Origin: Paenibacillus oleatilyticus
GTDB lineage: Bacteria; Bacillota; Bacilli; Paenibacillales; NBRC-103111
Assembly: GCF_018998565.1 (NCBI RefSeq)
Contig: NZ_JAHNZO010000002.1
Coordinates: 248,001 to 312,000 of the forward strand
Length of the DNA stretch: 64,000 nucleotides
Reading direction: 5' to 3'
Shown: piece by piece, positions 25,904 to 34,937 of the stretch
Layout of the letters: each line of letters starts with the position of its first letter
Position numbering within the stretch: position 1 is the first letter of the stretch
Position numbers and translations under genes: made by a program
The notes under the pieces: model-generated
Told to the model about the DNA's origin: nothing
Databases searched by the model: none
What the model saw: the letters and a program-made list of their open reading frames with translations, nothing else

Positions 25904-28900
25904 ATGGGCAAACGCCTACGAAAATATCCGGACATCCCCCGCCAACGGGCAAGACCGCATTATCCGCTTTCGTTCCAGCAGGAACGGGTGCTGTACTTGT
26001 CCGAGCTGCTGCCGGATAGCGCCGTCTGGAATTTGATTTCCTGCAAACGGCTGACAGGTTCCGTCGATTCGGACGCCTTATTGTGGGCGGCCGGCGATTT
26101 GACCGAGCGGCACCCCGCGCTGCGGACGAAAGTAAGCTATGCCGGCGGTACGCCCGTTCAATCGTTTGACGAAACGATGGAACGCATTTACCGCTGCGTC
26201 GACTTGTCGACGGAGCCGGAGGAGGAGCGGGAAGCGAAGGCCCGGCGTCTGCTGTCCGAAGCGAGCTTGAAGGCGATCGACCTGCGCCGGGGACCGCTGT
26301 TTCAGATCCTTTGGATACGTATGGGCGAAGCGGAAGGGATGCTGATCCTGAAGCTGCATCATATCATTTCCGATGCCACGACCTTCCAGCGCATTTGGCA
26401 CGACTTCAAATGGTTCTATAACGCGCATGCGGGCGTATCGAATAGAGAGGAACTGCCTGCGCCGGGCATCCGGTATGCGGACTATGTGCTGTGGCAGCGG
26501 GAAACGTTCGATGAGACGCATACCCGGGAGCAGGAAGCATACTGGCTGAAGCAGTTTCAGGGAGAGCTACCTGCGCTTGAACTGCCGACGGACTTTCCGG
26601 CCCGGCCCGGGCTCAGCTTCGCAGGGGCGCTTGAAATTCAGCCGATCCCCCGTGAGGTGGTTCAGGGGCTACGGACGCTTTGCATGCAGAAGCGGGTAAT
26701 CCCGTTTTCGGCGCTGCTATGCACTTACTATGTGCTGCTGCACAAATGCTCGCGCCAGCGCGATGTAGTCGTGGGCACGGTATTTGCGGGGAGGCATTAC
26801 AGCCCGGAGCTGCAGCAAGCGGTCGGTTTTTTCGTGAACACTGTGGCGATCCGAATGGAAGTAGACGGGGAGACCGCCTTCGACGAGCTGCTCCGCCGGG
26901 TGCACGAGCAAGTGGACGAAGCCTACGATATGCAGGATTACCCGTTTGAACGGCTTATTCAAAGGCTGAATCCGGAGCGCAGCAGCAGCCGGAATCCGTT
27001 GTTCCGCGTTATGTTTAACATGGTCGTTGCAGGCAAGGAAGAAGCGGCGTTTGCCGGGGCAAAGGAAGCCTGGATCGAACCGGATATGGACGCGACCCAA
27101 GTCGATCTGCTGTTCGATATCCATCAAGAGGATGACGAGATGGAAATCCGGGTGGAGTACAATACGGACTTGTTCCGTCAGGAGACGGTCCGGCGGCTGA
27201 TCGGCTTCTATGTGAACCTGCTTCGAGCGGCGATTGAACGCCCCGAGGCCCGGGTGAAGGAGCTGCGGATGCTCGACCCGGCAGAACGGAACAAGCTGCT
27301 TGCAGATTGGAACCGCACGGGGGCGGAGTATCCGCGCGAGGCATGCATCCATGAGCTGTTCGAGGCGCAGGCGTGGAAGATGCCGGAACGCATAGCCGTA
27401 TGGCATGAAGGCAAGGAGCTGACCTACCGGGAATTGAACGAACGTGCGAACAAGCTCGCCGTCATGATCCGCAGCAAGGGAAGCGGTGCGGAGCAGATCG
27501 TCGGCATTGCGGCCGAACGGTCCCTTGAGATGGTGATCGGGATGCTTGCGGTATTGAAAGCGGGCGGCGCGTATATGCCCATCGATCCCGGTTATCCTGA
27601 GGACCGGATCAAGTATATGCTGCAAGACAGCGGAGCCAAAGTTCTGCTCGTTCAACAAGGGAAGCTGGATGCAAGCAAGCTGGAAGCGGAGATCATCGCC
27701 ATTGACATCGGGGAGGAAGAACGGTCCCTACATAGCCCCGATCATTTGAAAAGCGATACGCATGCGCGCAGCCTGGCCTACGTGATGTACACGTCCGGCT
27801 CGACCGGACGGCCGAAAGGTGTCATGGTGGAGCATCGGAACGTCGTGAGGCTAGTCCAAAATACCGATTACGTCCGGTTAGAGGACAGCGACGCGATTTT
27901 GCAGACGGGAGCCCCGGCGTTTGACGCGACGACGTTCGAAATATGGGGCTCGCTTCTGAACGGAATCAAGCTATATGTGGCAAGCGATAATGTGCTGCTC
28001 AACGCTGACCATCTCGGCCGTTTTATTGCGAGGCATGGCATAAGCCATCTCTGGCTGACGGCACCGCTGTTCAACCAGCTTTCGGATATGAAGCCGGAGC
28101 TGTTCGCTCCACTGAAGGCGCTGCTGATCGGAGGCGACGCCTTGTCCGTCCGGCATGTCAACAAGGTGCTGGCGGCCGTTCCGGGCCTTCGCATCCAGAA
28201 CATGTACGGACCGACGGAAAATACGACGTTTTCCACTTATTTTCCAATCACCGGGCCGCATGAAACGAACGTTCCGATCGGCAAGCCGATCCGGCATTCC
28301 ACAGCGTACATTGTCGACGTCTACGGGGAACTGCTGCCTGTCGGCGTGCCCGGCGAATTGTGCGTCGGTGGGGACGGCGTTGCCCGCGGATACTTGAACC
28401 AGCTCGAGCTGACCGAGCAAAAATTCGTGGATAATCCGTTCGAGCCTGGAACGAAAATGTACAGGACGGGAGACCTTGCCCGCTGGCTTCCCGACGGCAA
28501 TATCGAGTTCATGGGCCGGATGGATAACCAGATCAAGCTGCGGGGCTTCCGCATCGAGCTTGGGGAGATTGAGGCGAAGCTGGCAGAGCATCCGCACACG
28601 AAAGAAGTCGTCGTGACGGTAAGGGAAGATCGCCCCGGGGACAAGGCGTTATGCGCCTATTTCGTTGCTGACCGGGACATCCCGGCCTCCGAATGGCGGG
28701 CCTATCTCGCCAAGGCGCTGCCGGAGTACATGATCCCTACCGCTTTTGTCCGGATCGACAAGATGCCGCTCAAGGAAACGGGAAAAATCGACAAGAAGGC
28801 GCTTCCCGAACCGAACGGAGCGGCGTATGAAGTCAAGTTCCGGCGACCGCCCGAAACCGAACTGGAGCGGGAGCTGGCCACCCTGTGGATGCAGACGCTC

Positions 28901-30730
28901 GGTCTAACGGAAGTGGGCATCGACGATTCGTTTTTTGAACTGGGCGGGCATTCCTTGAAAGCGACGATGATCGTATCGCAGCTCAACAAGCAATTCCATA
29001 CGGACCTGTCGCTTACGGAATTTTTCGGCGGTCCGACGATCCGCGAGCTGGCACAGCGATTATCCGCAAGAGCGGACGGCCTGTACTCTTCCATCGCTCC
29101 GGCGGCGAAGCGGGAGAGCTATCCCGTCTCCACGGCCCAGAAAAGGATGTATATCGTCAGCATGCTGACACACAGGGGAACGGGGTACAACATCCCGCTC
29201 GTGCTTAGCCTGGAAGGGCGGTTGGACCGGGATCGGCTGGGATATGTGTTCCGCGAGCTGATCCGCAGGCACGAATCGTTCAGAACCTCCTTCCATATTG
29301 TCGACGGGGAGTTGGTGCAGCGCATTGACGAGGAGGGGAAGCTCGACCTGGAATGCCTGACTGTAGAGACGGAGGAGGAAGCGAATCGGATCATTCGGAA
29401 CTTTATCCGGCCCTTCGACTTAAGCCGGGCGCCTTTGATCCGGGGGCTGCTGCTGCAGATGCAGGAAGACCGTCACCTGCTGCTGCTGGATATGCACCAC
29501 ATTATTTCGGACGGTGTCTCGCTCGACATTTTGTTCCGAGAGATCATCGCCCTGTACCAAGGCGAGTTTCTAAACCCGCTCCGCGTTCAATACAAAGATT
29601 ACGCCGTGTGGCAGCATGATTTCCTGGCTTCGGAGCAGGTCCGCAAGCAGGGCGACTATTGGGCGAACGTGCTGGCAGGCGAGCTTCCTGCGCTGCAGCT
29701 TGCGACCGATTATCCGAGACCGGCCACTCAGACGTTCGCCGGTACCCATGTCTCCTGCCAGGCGTCTCCCGAGGTGCTGGCGGGACTGAAGCGGATCCAG
29801 GCCGAAACGGGCGCGACCTTGTATATGATTTTGCTGGCGGCGTACAATGTGCTGCTGTTCCGGCGCACCGGGCAGGAGGATCTTGTGGTAGGCACGCCGA
29901 TCGCCGGAAGAAACCATGCGGATACCCAGAGCCTCATCGGCATGTTTGTCAATACGCTGGCGATGCGCAGCAAGCCTTCCGGGAAGATGACGTTCCGGGA
30001 ATTTGCGGATCAAGTGAAGCGTCGTGCGCTTGAGGCGTATGAAAATCAGGATTACCCGTTCGAAGACCTGCCGGAGCGCATCGGTTACGTCCGCGATGCC
30101 GGCCGAAATCCGATCTTCGATACGATGTTTGTGCTGCAGCACTTCGACCCGCTCGAAGCGGAGCTCAAGCAGCTCAAGGTTCGCGAGTACCCGATCGATT
30201 ACCCGGTCGCCAAGTTCGATCTCACGTTGTTCGCGATAGAACGGGATGGGGGCTTGCGGCTGGAGTTGGAATACAACACGGACTTGTTCCGGAAGGAGAT
30301 GGCGGAACGGCTGGTACAAGATTACTTGGCGATACTGCACCAATTGGCGGCGGAAGGAACGGATAAGAAGCTGGCGGACTTCATCCTCGGCTCCGAACCG
30401 GGATCGGCGACTTCATCAGGGGAGCCGTGTAATCAGGGACGTCTCCTGTCGCCTCGCGACCCATGCTCTCATTCGGCCGCCTGCGCCTCCACTGCACGGA
30501 TAGAAGCGCAGCTGATCGGAATCGTGGAGAACCTATTGAATACGAAGGATATCGGGCCGGGCGACGATTTCTTCCTGTGCGGCGGCAATTCGCTGGCGCT
30601 CATCCGCTTGGTCGCAGAGATAGAGGCTGCTTTCGGCGTCGTCCCCTCGATCATGGAAATCAGGGAAGCGCCTGTCATTTCCGAATGGGCCAGGAAGGTG
30701 GAAAGCTTGCAGAAGCAAGCAGCGCTCTGA
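25904..30730 (+). CDS. NRPS modules 2-3: C-A-T-C-T, last module lacking an A domain
   Basis: 1608 residues from ATG at 25904, 9 bases after GAAAGG. Order: C (HHIISDA from 152), A (YTSGSTGRPKG 629; Asp674), carrier (Ser1017 in LGGHSL), second C (HHIISDG from 1198), a low-complexity Ser/Pro/Cys linker (about 1505-1535), carrier (Ser1563 in CGGNSL). The specificity residues read D-A-F-W-L-G-M-T-F, close to the valine code DAFWIGGTF, so Val or a similar branched residue is predicted. No A domain lies between the second C and the last carrier, so that carrier must be loaded in trans. There is no integrated thioesterase; the next gene supplies one. The first C domains of the two NRPS proteins are close relatives, suggesting duplication. 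Confidence 0.93.
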   Translation: MGKRLRKYPDIPRQRARPHYPLSFQQERVLYLSELLPDSAVWNLISCKRLTGSVDSDALLWAAGDLTERHPALRTKVSYAGGTPVQSFDETMERIYRCVDLSTEPEEEREAKARRLLSEASLKAIDLRRGPLFQILWIRMGEAEGMLILKLHHIISDATTFQRIWHDFKWFYNAHAGVSNREELPAPGIRYADYVLWQRETFDETHTREQEAYWLKQFQGELPALELPTDFPARPGLSFAGALEIQPIPREVVQGLRTLCMQKRVIPFSALLCTYYVLLHKCSRQRDVVVGTVFAGRHYSPELQQAVGFFVNTVAIRMEVDGETAFDELLRRVHEQVDEAYDMQDYPFERLIQRLNPERSSSRNPLFRVMFNMVVAGKEEAAFAGAKEAWIEPDMDATQVDLLFDIHQEDDEMEIRVEYNTDLFRQETVRRLIGFYVNLLRAAIERPEARVKELRMLDPAERNKLLADWNRTGAEYPREACIHELFEAQAWKMPERIAVWHEGKELTYRELNERANKLAVMIRSKGSGAEQIVGIAAERSLEMVIGMLAVLKAGGAYMPIDPGYPEDRIKYMLQDSGAKVLLVQQGKLDASKLEAEIIAIDIGEEERSLHSPDHLKSDTHARSLAYVMYTSGSTGRPKGVMVEHRNVVRLVQNTDYVRLEDSDAILQTGAPAFDATTFEIWGSLLNGIKLYVASDNVLLNADHLGRFIARHGISHLWLTAPLFNQLSDMKPELFAPLKALLIGGDALSVRHVNKVLAAVPGLRIQNMYGPTENTTFSTYFPITGPHETNVPIGKPIRHSTAYIVDVYGELLPVGVPGELCVGGDGVARGYLNQLELTEQKFVDNPFEPGTKMYRTGDLARWLPDGNIEFMGRMDNQIKLRGFRIELGEIEAKLAEHPHTKEVVVTVREDRPGDKALCAYFVADRDIPASEWRAYLAKALPEYMIPTAFVRIDKMPLKETGKIDKKALPEPNGAAYEVKFRRPPETELERELATLWMQTLGLTEVGIDDSFFELGGHSLKATMIVSQLNKQFHTDLSLTEFFGGPTIRELAQRLSARADGLYSSIAPAAKRESYPVSTAQKRMYIVSMLTHRGTGYNIPLVLSLEGRLDRDRLGYVFRELIRRHESFRTSFHIVDGELVQRIDEEGKLDLECLTVETEEEANRIIRNFIRPFDLSRAPLIRGLLLQMQEDRHLLLLDMHHIISDGVSLDILFREIIALYQGEFLNPLRVQYKDYAVWQHDFLASEQVRKQGDYWANVLAGELPALQLATDYPRPATQTFAGTHVSCQASPEVLAGLKRIQAETGATLYMILLAAYNVLLFRRTGQEDLVVGTPIAGRNHADTQSLIGMFVNTLAMRSKPSGKMTFREFADQVKRRALEAYENQDYPFEDLPERIGYVRDAGRNPIFDTMFVLQHFDPLEAELKQLKVREYPIDYPVAKFDLTLFAIERDGGLRLELEYNTDLFRKEMAERLVQDYLAILHQLAAEGTDKKLADFILGSEPGSATSSGEPCNQGRLLSPRDPCSHSAACASTARIEAQLIGIVENLLNTKDIGPGDDFFLCGGNSLALIRLVAEIEAAFGVVPSIMEIREAPVISEWARKVESLQKQAAL

Positions 30731-30819
30731 ACCGACCGCCGGTTTGGGGGCTGTGTGAAGGAGGCATTACCATACGGGGAGAGCGCAGGAGGAGTCTTTC
30801 GGGAAAGGAGAGGAAGACC

Positions 30820-31716
30820 GTGAATATTCAATACCACTACAAAAAAGCGGCCGTTTTGTTGAAGCGGGGGCAGCCGCCCGGCGCGAGCCCCTTGTTTTTC
30901 GTGCATGACGGAACGGGCCGGATCGAAGGGTACTTCAAGGTGGCGGAGATTGTCGAACGTACGTTCTCTGTATACGGAATTACGCTGGACGAACGGGTCG
31001 GGTATGCACCGCAAAATATTTCGATCGAAGAGTTGGCCATTAGCTATATCGAACAAATGAAGCATATCCAGCCCGAGGGGCCCTATTGCATCGCGGGTTG
31101 GTCGATCGGCGGAACGATTGCGGCGGAGATGGCCCGCATCCTGGAAGCCGATGGGGAGGAGGTCGGCTGCTGCGTCTTGGTGGACGCGCCGCCTCCGGGC
31201 TATTACCCGCCGCAAGACGCGCAGCCGTTCTCGGCCACCTCCGAGACGGACTACATCCGGCCGTTTCTGTGCAATGAGGAGCCGCTCAAGCGCTGGAGCC
31301 GGAGCCGGAGCGCTCAAGCGTTCTGGAACGCCGTCGCGGATACGCTTCAGCCCTCGGACTTCGATCGGCGATCCTTTCTCCGCTTTGTCCGCGAGGAATG
31401 GGCCGACATTTTCCCGGACGGAAGCGGACTGTCGCTGCATCAGCTATTTTGCGCGGTGAATATCGTCCGCACGCTGCACCGGGCGCGGGCAGCCTATGTT
31501 CCGAGGGGGAGCATCGATTCGCCGGTCCATGTATTTCAGGCGACCGAGTCGCCGCTGGAGGGAATGGAGCGATGGGGACGGTATTGCGCGCATCCGGTGT
31601 ATATTCCGGCGGAGGGTAGCCATTACACGCTGTTTGACGCGGAGCATGCGCCGGCCTTTGCCCGGCAATTCAACCGCATCCTGAAAGGTGCCGCCGCCAC
31701 AAAGAAATCTGGTTAA
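30820..31716 (+). CDS. NRPS-type thioesterase (alpha/beta hydrolase)
   Basis: 298 residues from GTG at 30820 behind GGAAAGGAGAGGAAG. FFVHDGTG near the N-terminus, nucleophile Ser95 in GWSIGG and His268 in EGSHYTLF form the expected hydrolase triad with an Asp. Its length and FVHDGTG motif match the TE domains that end NRPS assembly lines rather than the shorter type II editing enzymes. Since the preceding NRPS ends in a carrier without a TE, this protein probably releases the product by hydrolysis or cyclisation in trans. Confidence 0.85.
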   Translation: MNIQYHYKKAAVLLKRGQPPGASPLFFVHDGTGRIEGYFKVAEIVERTFSVYGITLDERVGYAPQNISIEELAISYIEQMKHIQPEGPYCIAGWSIGGTIAAEMARILEADGEEVGCCVLVDAPPPGYYPPQDAQPFSATSETDYIRPFLCNEEPLKRWSRSRSAQAFWNAVADTLQPSDFDRRSFLRFVREEWADIFPDGSGLSLHQLFCAVNIVRTLHRARAAYVPRGSIDSPVHVFQATESPLEGMERWGRYCAHPVYIPAEGSHYTLFDAEHAPAFARQFNRILKGAAATKKSG

Positions 31717-31729
31717 GAGGAGAGCGCTT

Positions 31730-32842
31730 ATGAAAGAAATGGTGGAACGGATTGTCGAACTGAATGTTAGCCGGCTGGACGCCTTGAAAGCTGTGGATAA
31801 GCCCAAGATCGGATGGACGTCGATCTATACGCCGGAAGAAATTTTGTATGCGGCGGGCTTCATTCCTTTTCGGATCATGGGGACGACTGCCAGCAACACG
31901 TCGGAGGCGGGCGCGCTGCTGGGCAACAACTACTGTTCTTATCTGCTCAATTGCCTGGGAGAAGGCATGAACGGCGTCTACGAATTTACGGACGGGATCG
32001 TGTTCGTCGACGAATGCGATTGGCGGAAACGGCTGCACGAGACGTGGACCCACCAGATTCAACCGAAATACAGCTTCTTCCTGGAGCTTCCGAAAGCTCT
32101 CAATCCGGTCTCCAGGGACTATTTCCGGATGCAGGTCCGTCGCATGATCGAATCGCTGGAGCAGCATTTCGGCTGCTGCATCACGGAGGAGTCATTGCGG
32201 GAAGCGATCCGCTTGTTTAACGAAACGCGCCGATTGCTGCAGCGGATGCATGATTTGCGTAAGCAGGACGTGACGTCGCTCACGGGAAGCGAATTGCTGA
32301 ACATTATGAAATCAAGCACGGCTGGCATGAGGCAGCAGTACAATCAAGAGCTGTCCCTGCTGCTCAGCGCCATGGAAGCCCAGCGGGAAACCAAAAAAAC
32401 GAAGCCGCACAAAGTGCTGATCTGCGGCAGTTATTTCGATCACGATAACATTGTCGACGCCATCGAGCAGACTGGAGCGAAGGTCGTATGCATGGATATT
32501 ACCAACGGCGTCAAATATTTCGAAGGGGAGGTCGACGAGCACCGCGATCCGGTCGAGGCGATCGCCGATTACTATTTTGACAAAGCGACCTGCGCCCGGA
32601 TGTTCGAATCGGATATTCGGCTGAACCATTTGATCAAGCTGATCGACGAATACGATATCGATTCGGTCATCTATTTTTCGCTGAAGTTTTGCGACATTTA
32701 TTCGATGGACTACCCTTATATCCAAAGCAAGCTCAGCGAGAAGGGTACGCCCGTGCTGCTGGTGGAAGGCGAGTGCAGCATGACGAATATCGAAAGCATC
32801 CGCACCCGGATTCACACGTTCCTCGAAACGATGATGTATTAG
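31730..32842 (+). CDS. 2-hydroxyacyl-CoA dehydratase, subunit 1 (HgdA/FldB type)
   Basis: 370 residues from ATG at 31730 behind AAGAGGAGAG. Family pattern: GWTSIYTPEEILYAAGFIPFRI near the N-terminus and cysteine ligands at C69 (NNYC), C96 (VDECD) and C321 (LKFCD) for a [4Fe-4S] cluster. With subunit 2 it should remove water from a 2-hydroxyacyl thioester by a ketyl-radical mechanism after one-electron, ATP-driven reduction by the activator at 34124. Related folds include benzoyl-CoA reductase and double-cubane reductases. The substrate is unknown; 2-hydroxyglutaryl or an aryl/alkyl lactyl thioester are possible. The enzyme class is very oxygen-sensitive. Confidence 0.87.
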   Translation: MKEMVERIVELNVSRLDALKAVDKPKIGWTSIYTPEEILYAAGFIPFRIMGTTASNTSEAGALLGNNYCSYLLNCLGEGMNGVYEFTDGIVFVDECDWRKRLHETWTHQIQPKYSFFLELPKALNPVSRDYFRMQVRRMIESLEQHFGCCITEESLREAIRLFNETRRLLQRMHDLRKQDVTSLTGSELLNIMKSSTAGMRQQYNQELSLLLSAMEAQRETKKTKPHKVLICGSYFDHDNIVDAIEQTGAKVVCMDITNGVKYFEGEVDEHRDPVEAIADYYFDKATCARMFESDIRLNHLIKLIDEYDIDSVIYFSLKFCDIYSMDYPYIQSKLSEKGTPVLLVEGECSMTNIESIRTRIHTFLETMMY

Positions 32843-32857
32843 TAAAGGAGAAGAGCG

Positions 32858-34087
32858 ATGAGCCAATTTAAAGTGGAAGCGAAAAGCCGCGAAGAGCAGT
32901 ACAAAACGATGATGTCCGTCCTCGAAACGTACCGGGCCGAGCCGTCCGACCCGTCCTCGGCGCTGAAAGCCGCGCGGATGAGGTCTTTGTTCAACGGCTA
33001 CCGCCTGACGCAAGCCTATAAAGAGGATACGAAAGTAGCTTATGTCGTCGAGCAGTTTCCGAATGAAATCGTCTTCGGCTTTAATATGCTTTCCTGGAAT
33101 ATGGAGTCGATGGCGATCCTGCTGGCCCAAACCGTCAATGTGGACCCATTCATCAATTTGACGCAGGAGAAAAGTCTTTCCCGGGACATCTGCTCGTTTC
33201 TGCGCGGGTCGCTGGGCGTCATGCTGGCGAACGGCTACCCGAATCCCGACCTGGTGATGGTGAACGATCAGCCGTGCGATTGCCTGGCCAAAGTGGGGAA
33301 CATGTCGAGCAAGCTGTACGACTGCACGTTCCTCTCGATCAATACGCCGAACCAAATCAACGAAGACACGCTGGCCTATCTCGTGGAACAATTGAAGAAG
33401 CTGATCGCCGATATCGAAAGCACCCTGAATATCCCGTTCGACGAAAAGCTGTTCCGGCAGGTCATTCAATATTCGAATGAAGCGAGAGACTATTACTGCA
33501 AAACGGTCGAGTTGAACAAAACCTACGAGCTGCCCGGCGTGTCCAGAGAATTGCTCGAAATTTTCGGCATGAACGGCTTCGGCTTGAAGGAAAACGTGCA
33601 AATCTGCAAAACGTTGTACGAAGAAGCGCTCGAAATGAGCAAGCAGTCCGATCCGAACAAAAAGAAGAAGCGGATTCTGTGGGCCGGCCAAGCGCCGCAC
33701 AACGATCACGAATTAATCCGCTATTTCGAGCAGCAGGTCGAGATCGTCTACTGGGCGCCGCTGTGGGAAGCCAATCTGGTGTCGCTTGACCCGGAGGACC
33801 CGCTGAAAAGCATCGCGGAACGGGCGATCCTGTATCACTGGAACGCCAAACGGTTGAAAGAAAATATTTCTCAGGTTTGTACTTCATTTCATATCGATGG
33901 TGTTGTAATATCTAATATATGGGGTTGCAGGAACATGATGGGAATCAGTTCGATGATTCGGGAGATGTCCGGTGAACAAGGCTTGAAGTACTTGACGATC
34001 AGCGTGGATTACGTAGACAAGAACAACTACGCGTTCAATCACGTGAAAAACCGCATCGACGCTTTTCTGGAAATTATGAGCGACTGA
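32858..34087 (+). CDS. 2-hydroxyacyl-CoA dehydratase, subunit 2 (HgdB/FldC type)
   Basis: 409 residues, 15 bases after subunit 1, behind AAAGGAGAAG. Candidate cluster ligands are C112 (SRDICS), C140/C142 (QPCDC) and C357 (IWGCRN), the spacing expected for the partner subunit, which also holds a [4Fe-4S] cluster. The C-terminal half ends with the conserved ISVDYVDKNN segment (TSVDYVD-like in relatives). Codon composition becomes briefly AT-rich at 33860-33950, inside conserved coding sequence. It is functionally inseparable from genes 31730 and 34124. Confidence 0.87.
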   Translation: MSQFKVEAKSREEQYKTMMSVLETYRAEPSDPSSALKAARMRSLFNGYRLTQAYKEDTKVAYVVEQFPNEIVFGFNMLSWNMESMAILLAQTVNVDPFINLTQEKSLSRDICSFLRGSLGVMLANGYPNPDLVMVNDQPCDCLAKVGNMSSKLYDCTFLSINTPNQINEDTLAYLVEQLKKLIADIESTLNIPFDEKLFRQVIQYSNEARDYYCKTVELNKTYELPGVSRELLEIFGMNGFGLKENVQICKTLYEEALEMSKQSDPNKKKKRILWAGQAPHNDHELIRYFEQQVEIVYWAPLWEANLVSLDPEDPLKSIAERAILYHWNAKRLKENISQVCTSFHIDGVVISNIWGCRNMMGISSMIREMSGEQGLKYLTISVDYVDKNNYAFNHVKNRIDAFLEIMSD

Positions 34088-34123
34088 ATCATCCACTAAT
34101 TCGGGATAAAGGAGAGTAACCCT

Positions 34124-34891
34124 ATGATAACCTTAGGAATTGATATCGGTTCTTTGTCGACCAAGTCTGCGATTTTGAACGACAACAGCGTCGTAGCCTA
34201 CGATGTCGTGTACACCGGAGGCGATAATCGGCAATCCGCGGAAACGACGTTCAACAACGTGCTGGCGAAAGCCGGACTCACGAAACAGGATATCGACGTC
34301 ATCGTTACGACCGGCTACGGCCGGGAGAACGTGCCGTTTGCGGATAAACACGTATCGGAGATTACCTGCCACGCCAAAGGGATGCATTTCTTGAACCCTT
34401 CCATCCGGACGGTTCTCGATATCGGCGGGCAGGACAGCAAGGCGATTCAGATCGGGGAAAAGGGCAACGTCGTCAACTTTATGATGAACGACAAGTGCGC
34501 GGCGGGCTGCGGCCGGTTCCTCGATATTATCGCCAGGGCGCTCGGGGTCAAGCTCGAAGAGCTGGGCGGGATTCACCAAACGGCCACCTCGACGGCCCGG
34601 ATCAGCAGCATGTGCACGGTGTTTGCGGAAACGGAAGTCGTGTCTCTGGTCGCGGTCGGTACGCCGACGCCCAGCATTATCAAGGGCGTGCACGAATCGA
34701 TAGCGACCCGGGCGATCGCGCTGCTCAAGGCGGTAGGCATCAAGGAGCCGCTCGGCATGAGCGGCGGCGTCGCCAAAAATATCGGCATCGTTAGCGCGCT
34801 GCAGGATCTGTTAAACATGAAAGTGGAAGTGACGGATTACCCGCAAGTCACGGGGGCGATCGGGGCGGCTTATATCGGCCAGAGCGCGTAA
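34124..34891 (+). CDS. 2-hydroxyacyl-CoA dehydratase activator (HgdC/BadG family ATPase)
   Basis: 255 residues. ASKHA-fold ATPase with phosphate loop GIDIGSLSTK, DIGGQDSK, and cluster ligands C125 (NDKCAAGCGR) and C164 (SSMC). Their 39-residue spacing equals that of Acidaminococcus HgdC (C127/C166). The homodimer holds one [4Fe-4S] cluster between subunits and couples ATP hydrolysis to injection of a low-potential electron into the dehydratase. The electron donor is normally ferredoxin or flavodoxin; the ferredoxin-EtfA fusion in this operon is a candidate. It completes the three-gene dehydratase set. Confidence 0.93.
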   Translation: MITLGIDIGSLSTKSAILNDNSVVAYDVVYTGGDNRQSAETTFNNVLAKAGLTKQDIDVIVTTGYGRENVPFADKHVSEITCHAKGMHFLNPSIRTVLDIGGQDSKAIQIGEKGNVVNFMMNDKCAAGCGRFLDIIARALGVKLEELGGIHQTATSTARISSMCTVFAETEVVSLVAVGTPTPSIIKGVHESIATRAIALLKAVGIKEPLGMSGGVAKNIGIVSALQDLLNMKVEVTDYPQVTGAIGAAYIGQSA

Positions 34892-34937
34892 CCGGCGGGC
34901 GTTGTAAATCGGGAAACCATGAAAAGGGGAGTCGCTT

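Noticed and set aside
30463-30819. Upstream in-frame extension of the thioesterase gene
   Set aside because: The extra sequence overlaps the NRPS carrier domain in another frame; GTG at 30820 has a proper ribosome site and gives the normal TE N-terminus.
32312-33709. Long open frame (465 codons) on the minus strand
   Set aside because: It is a shadow of the two dehydratase subunit genes; it has low-complexity Arg/His/Val-rich composition and no ribosome site, while the plus frame has clear family motifs.
31730-34087. Benzoyl-CoA reductase or double-cubane reductase
   Set aside because: Two separate subunits of 370 and 409 residues with a separate HgdC-length activator fit 2-hydroxyacyl-CoA dehydratase better; no four-subunit Bcr set and no doubled cysteine motif in one chain. 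Phylogeny would settle it.
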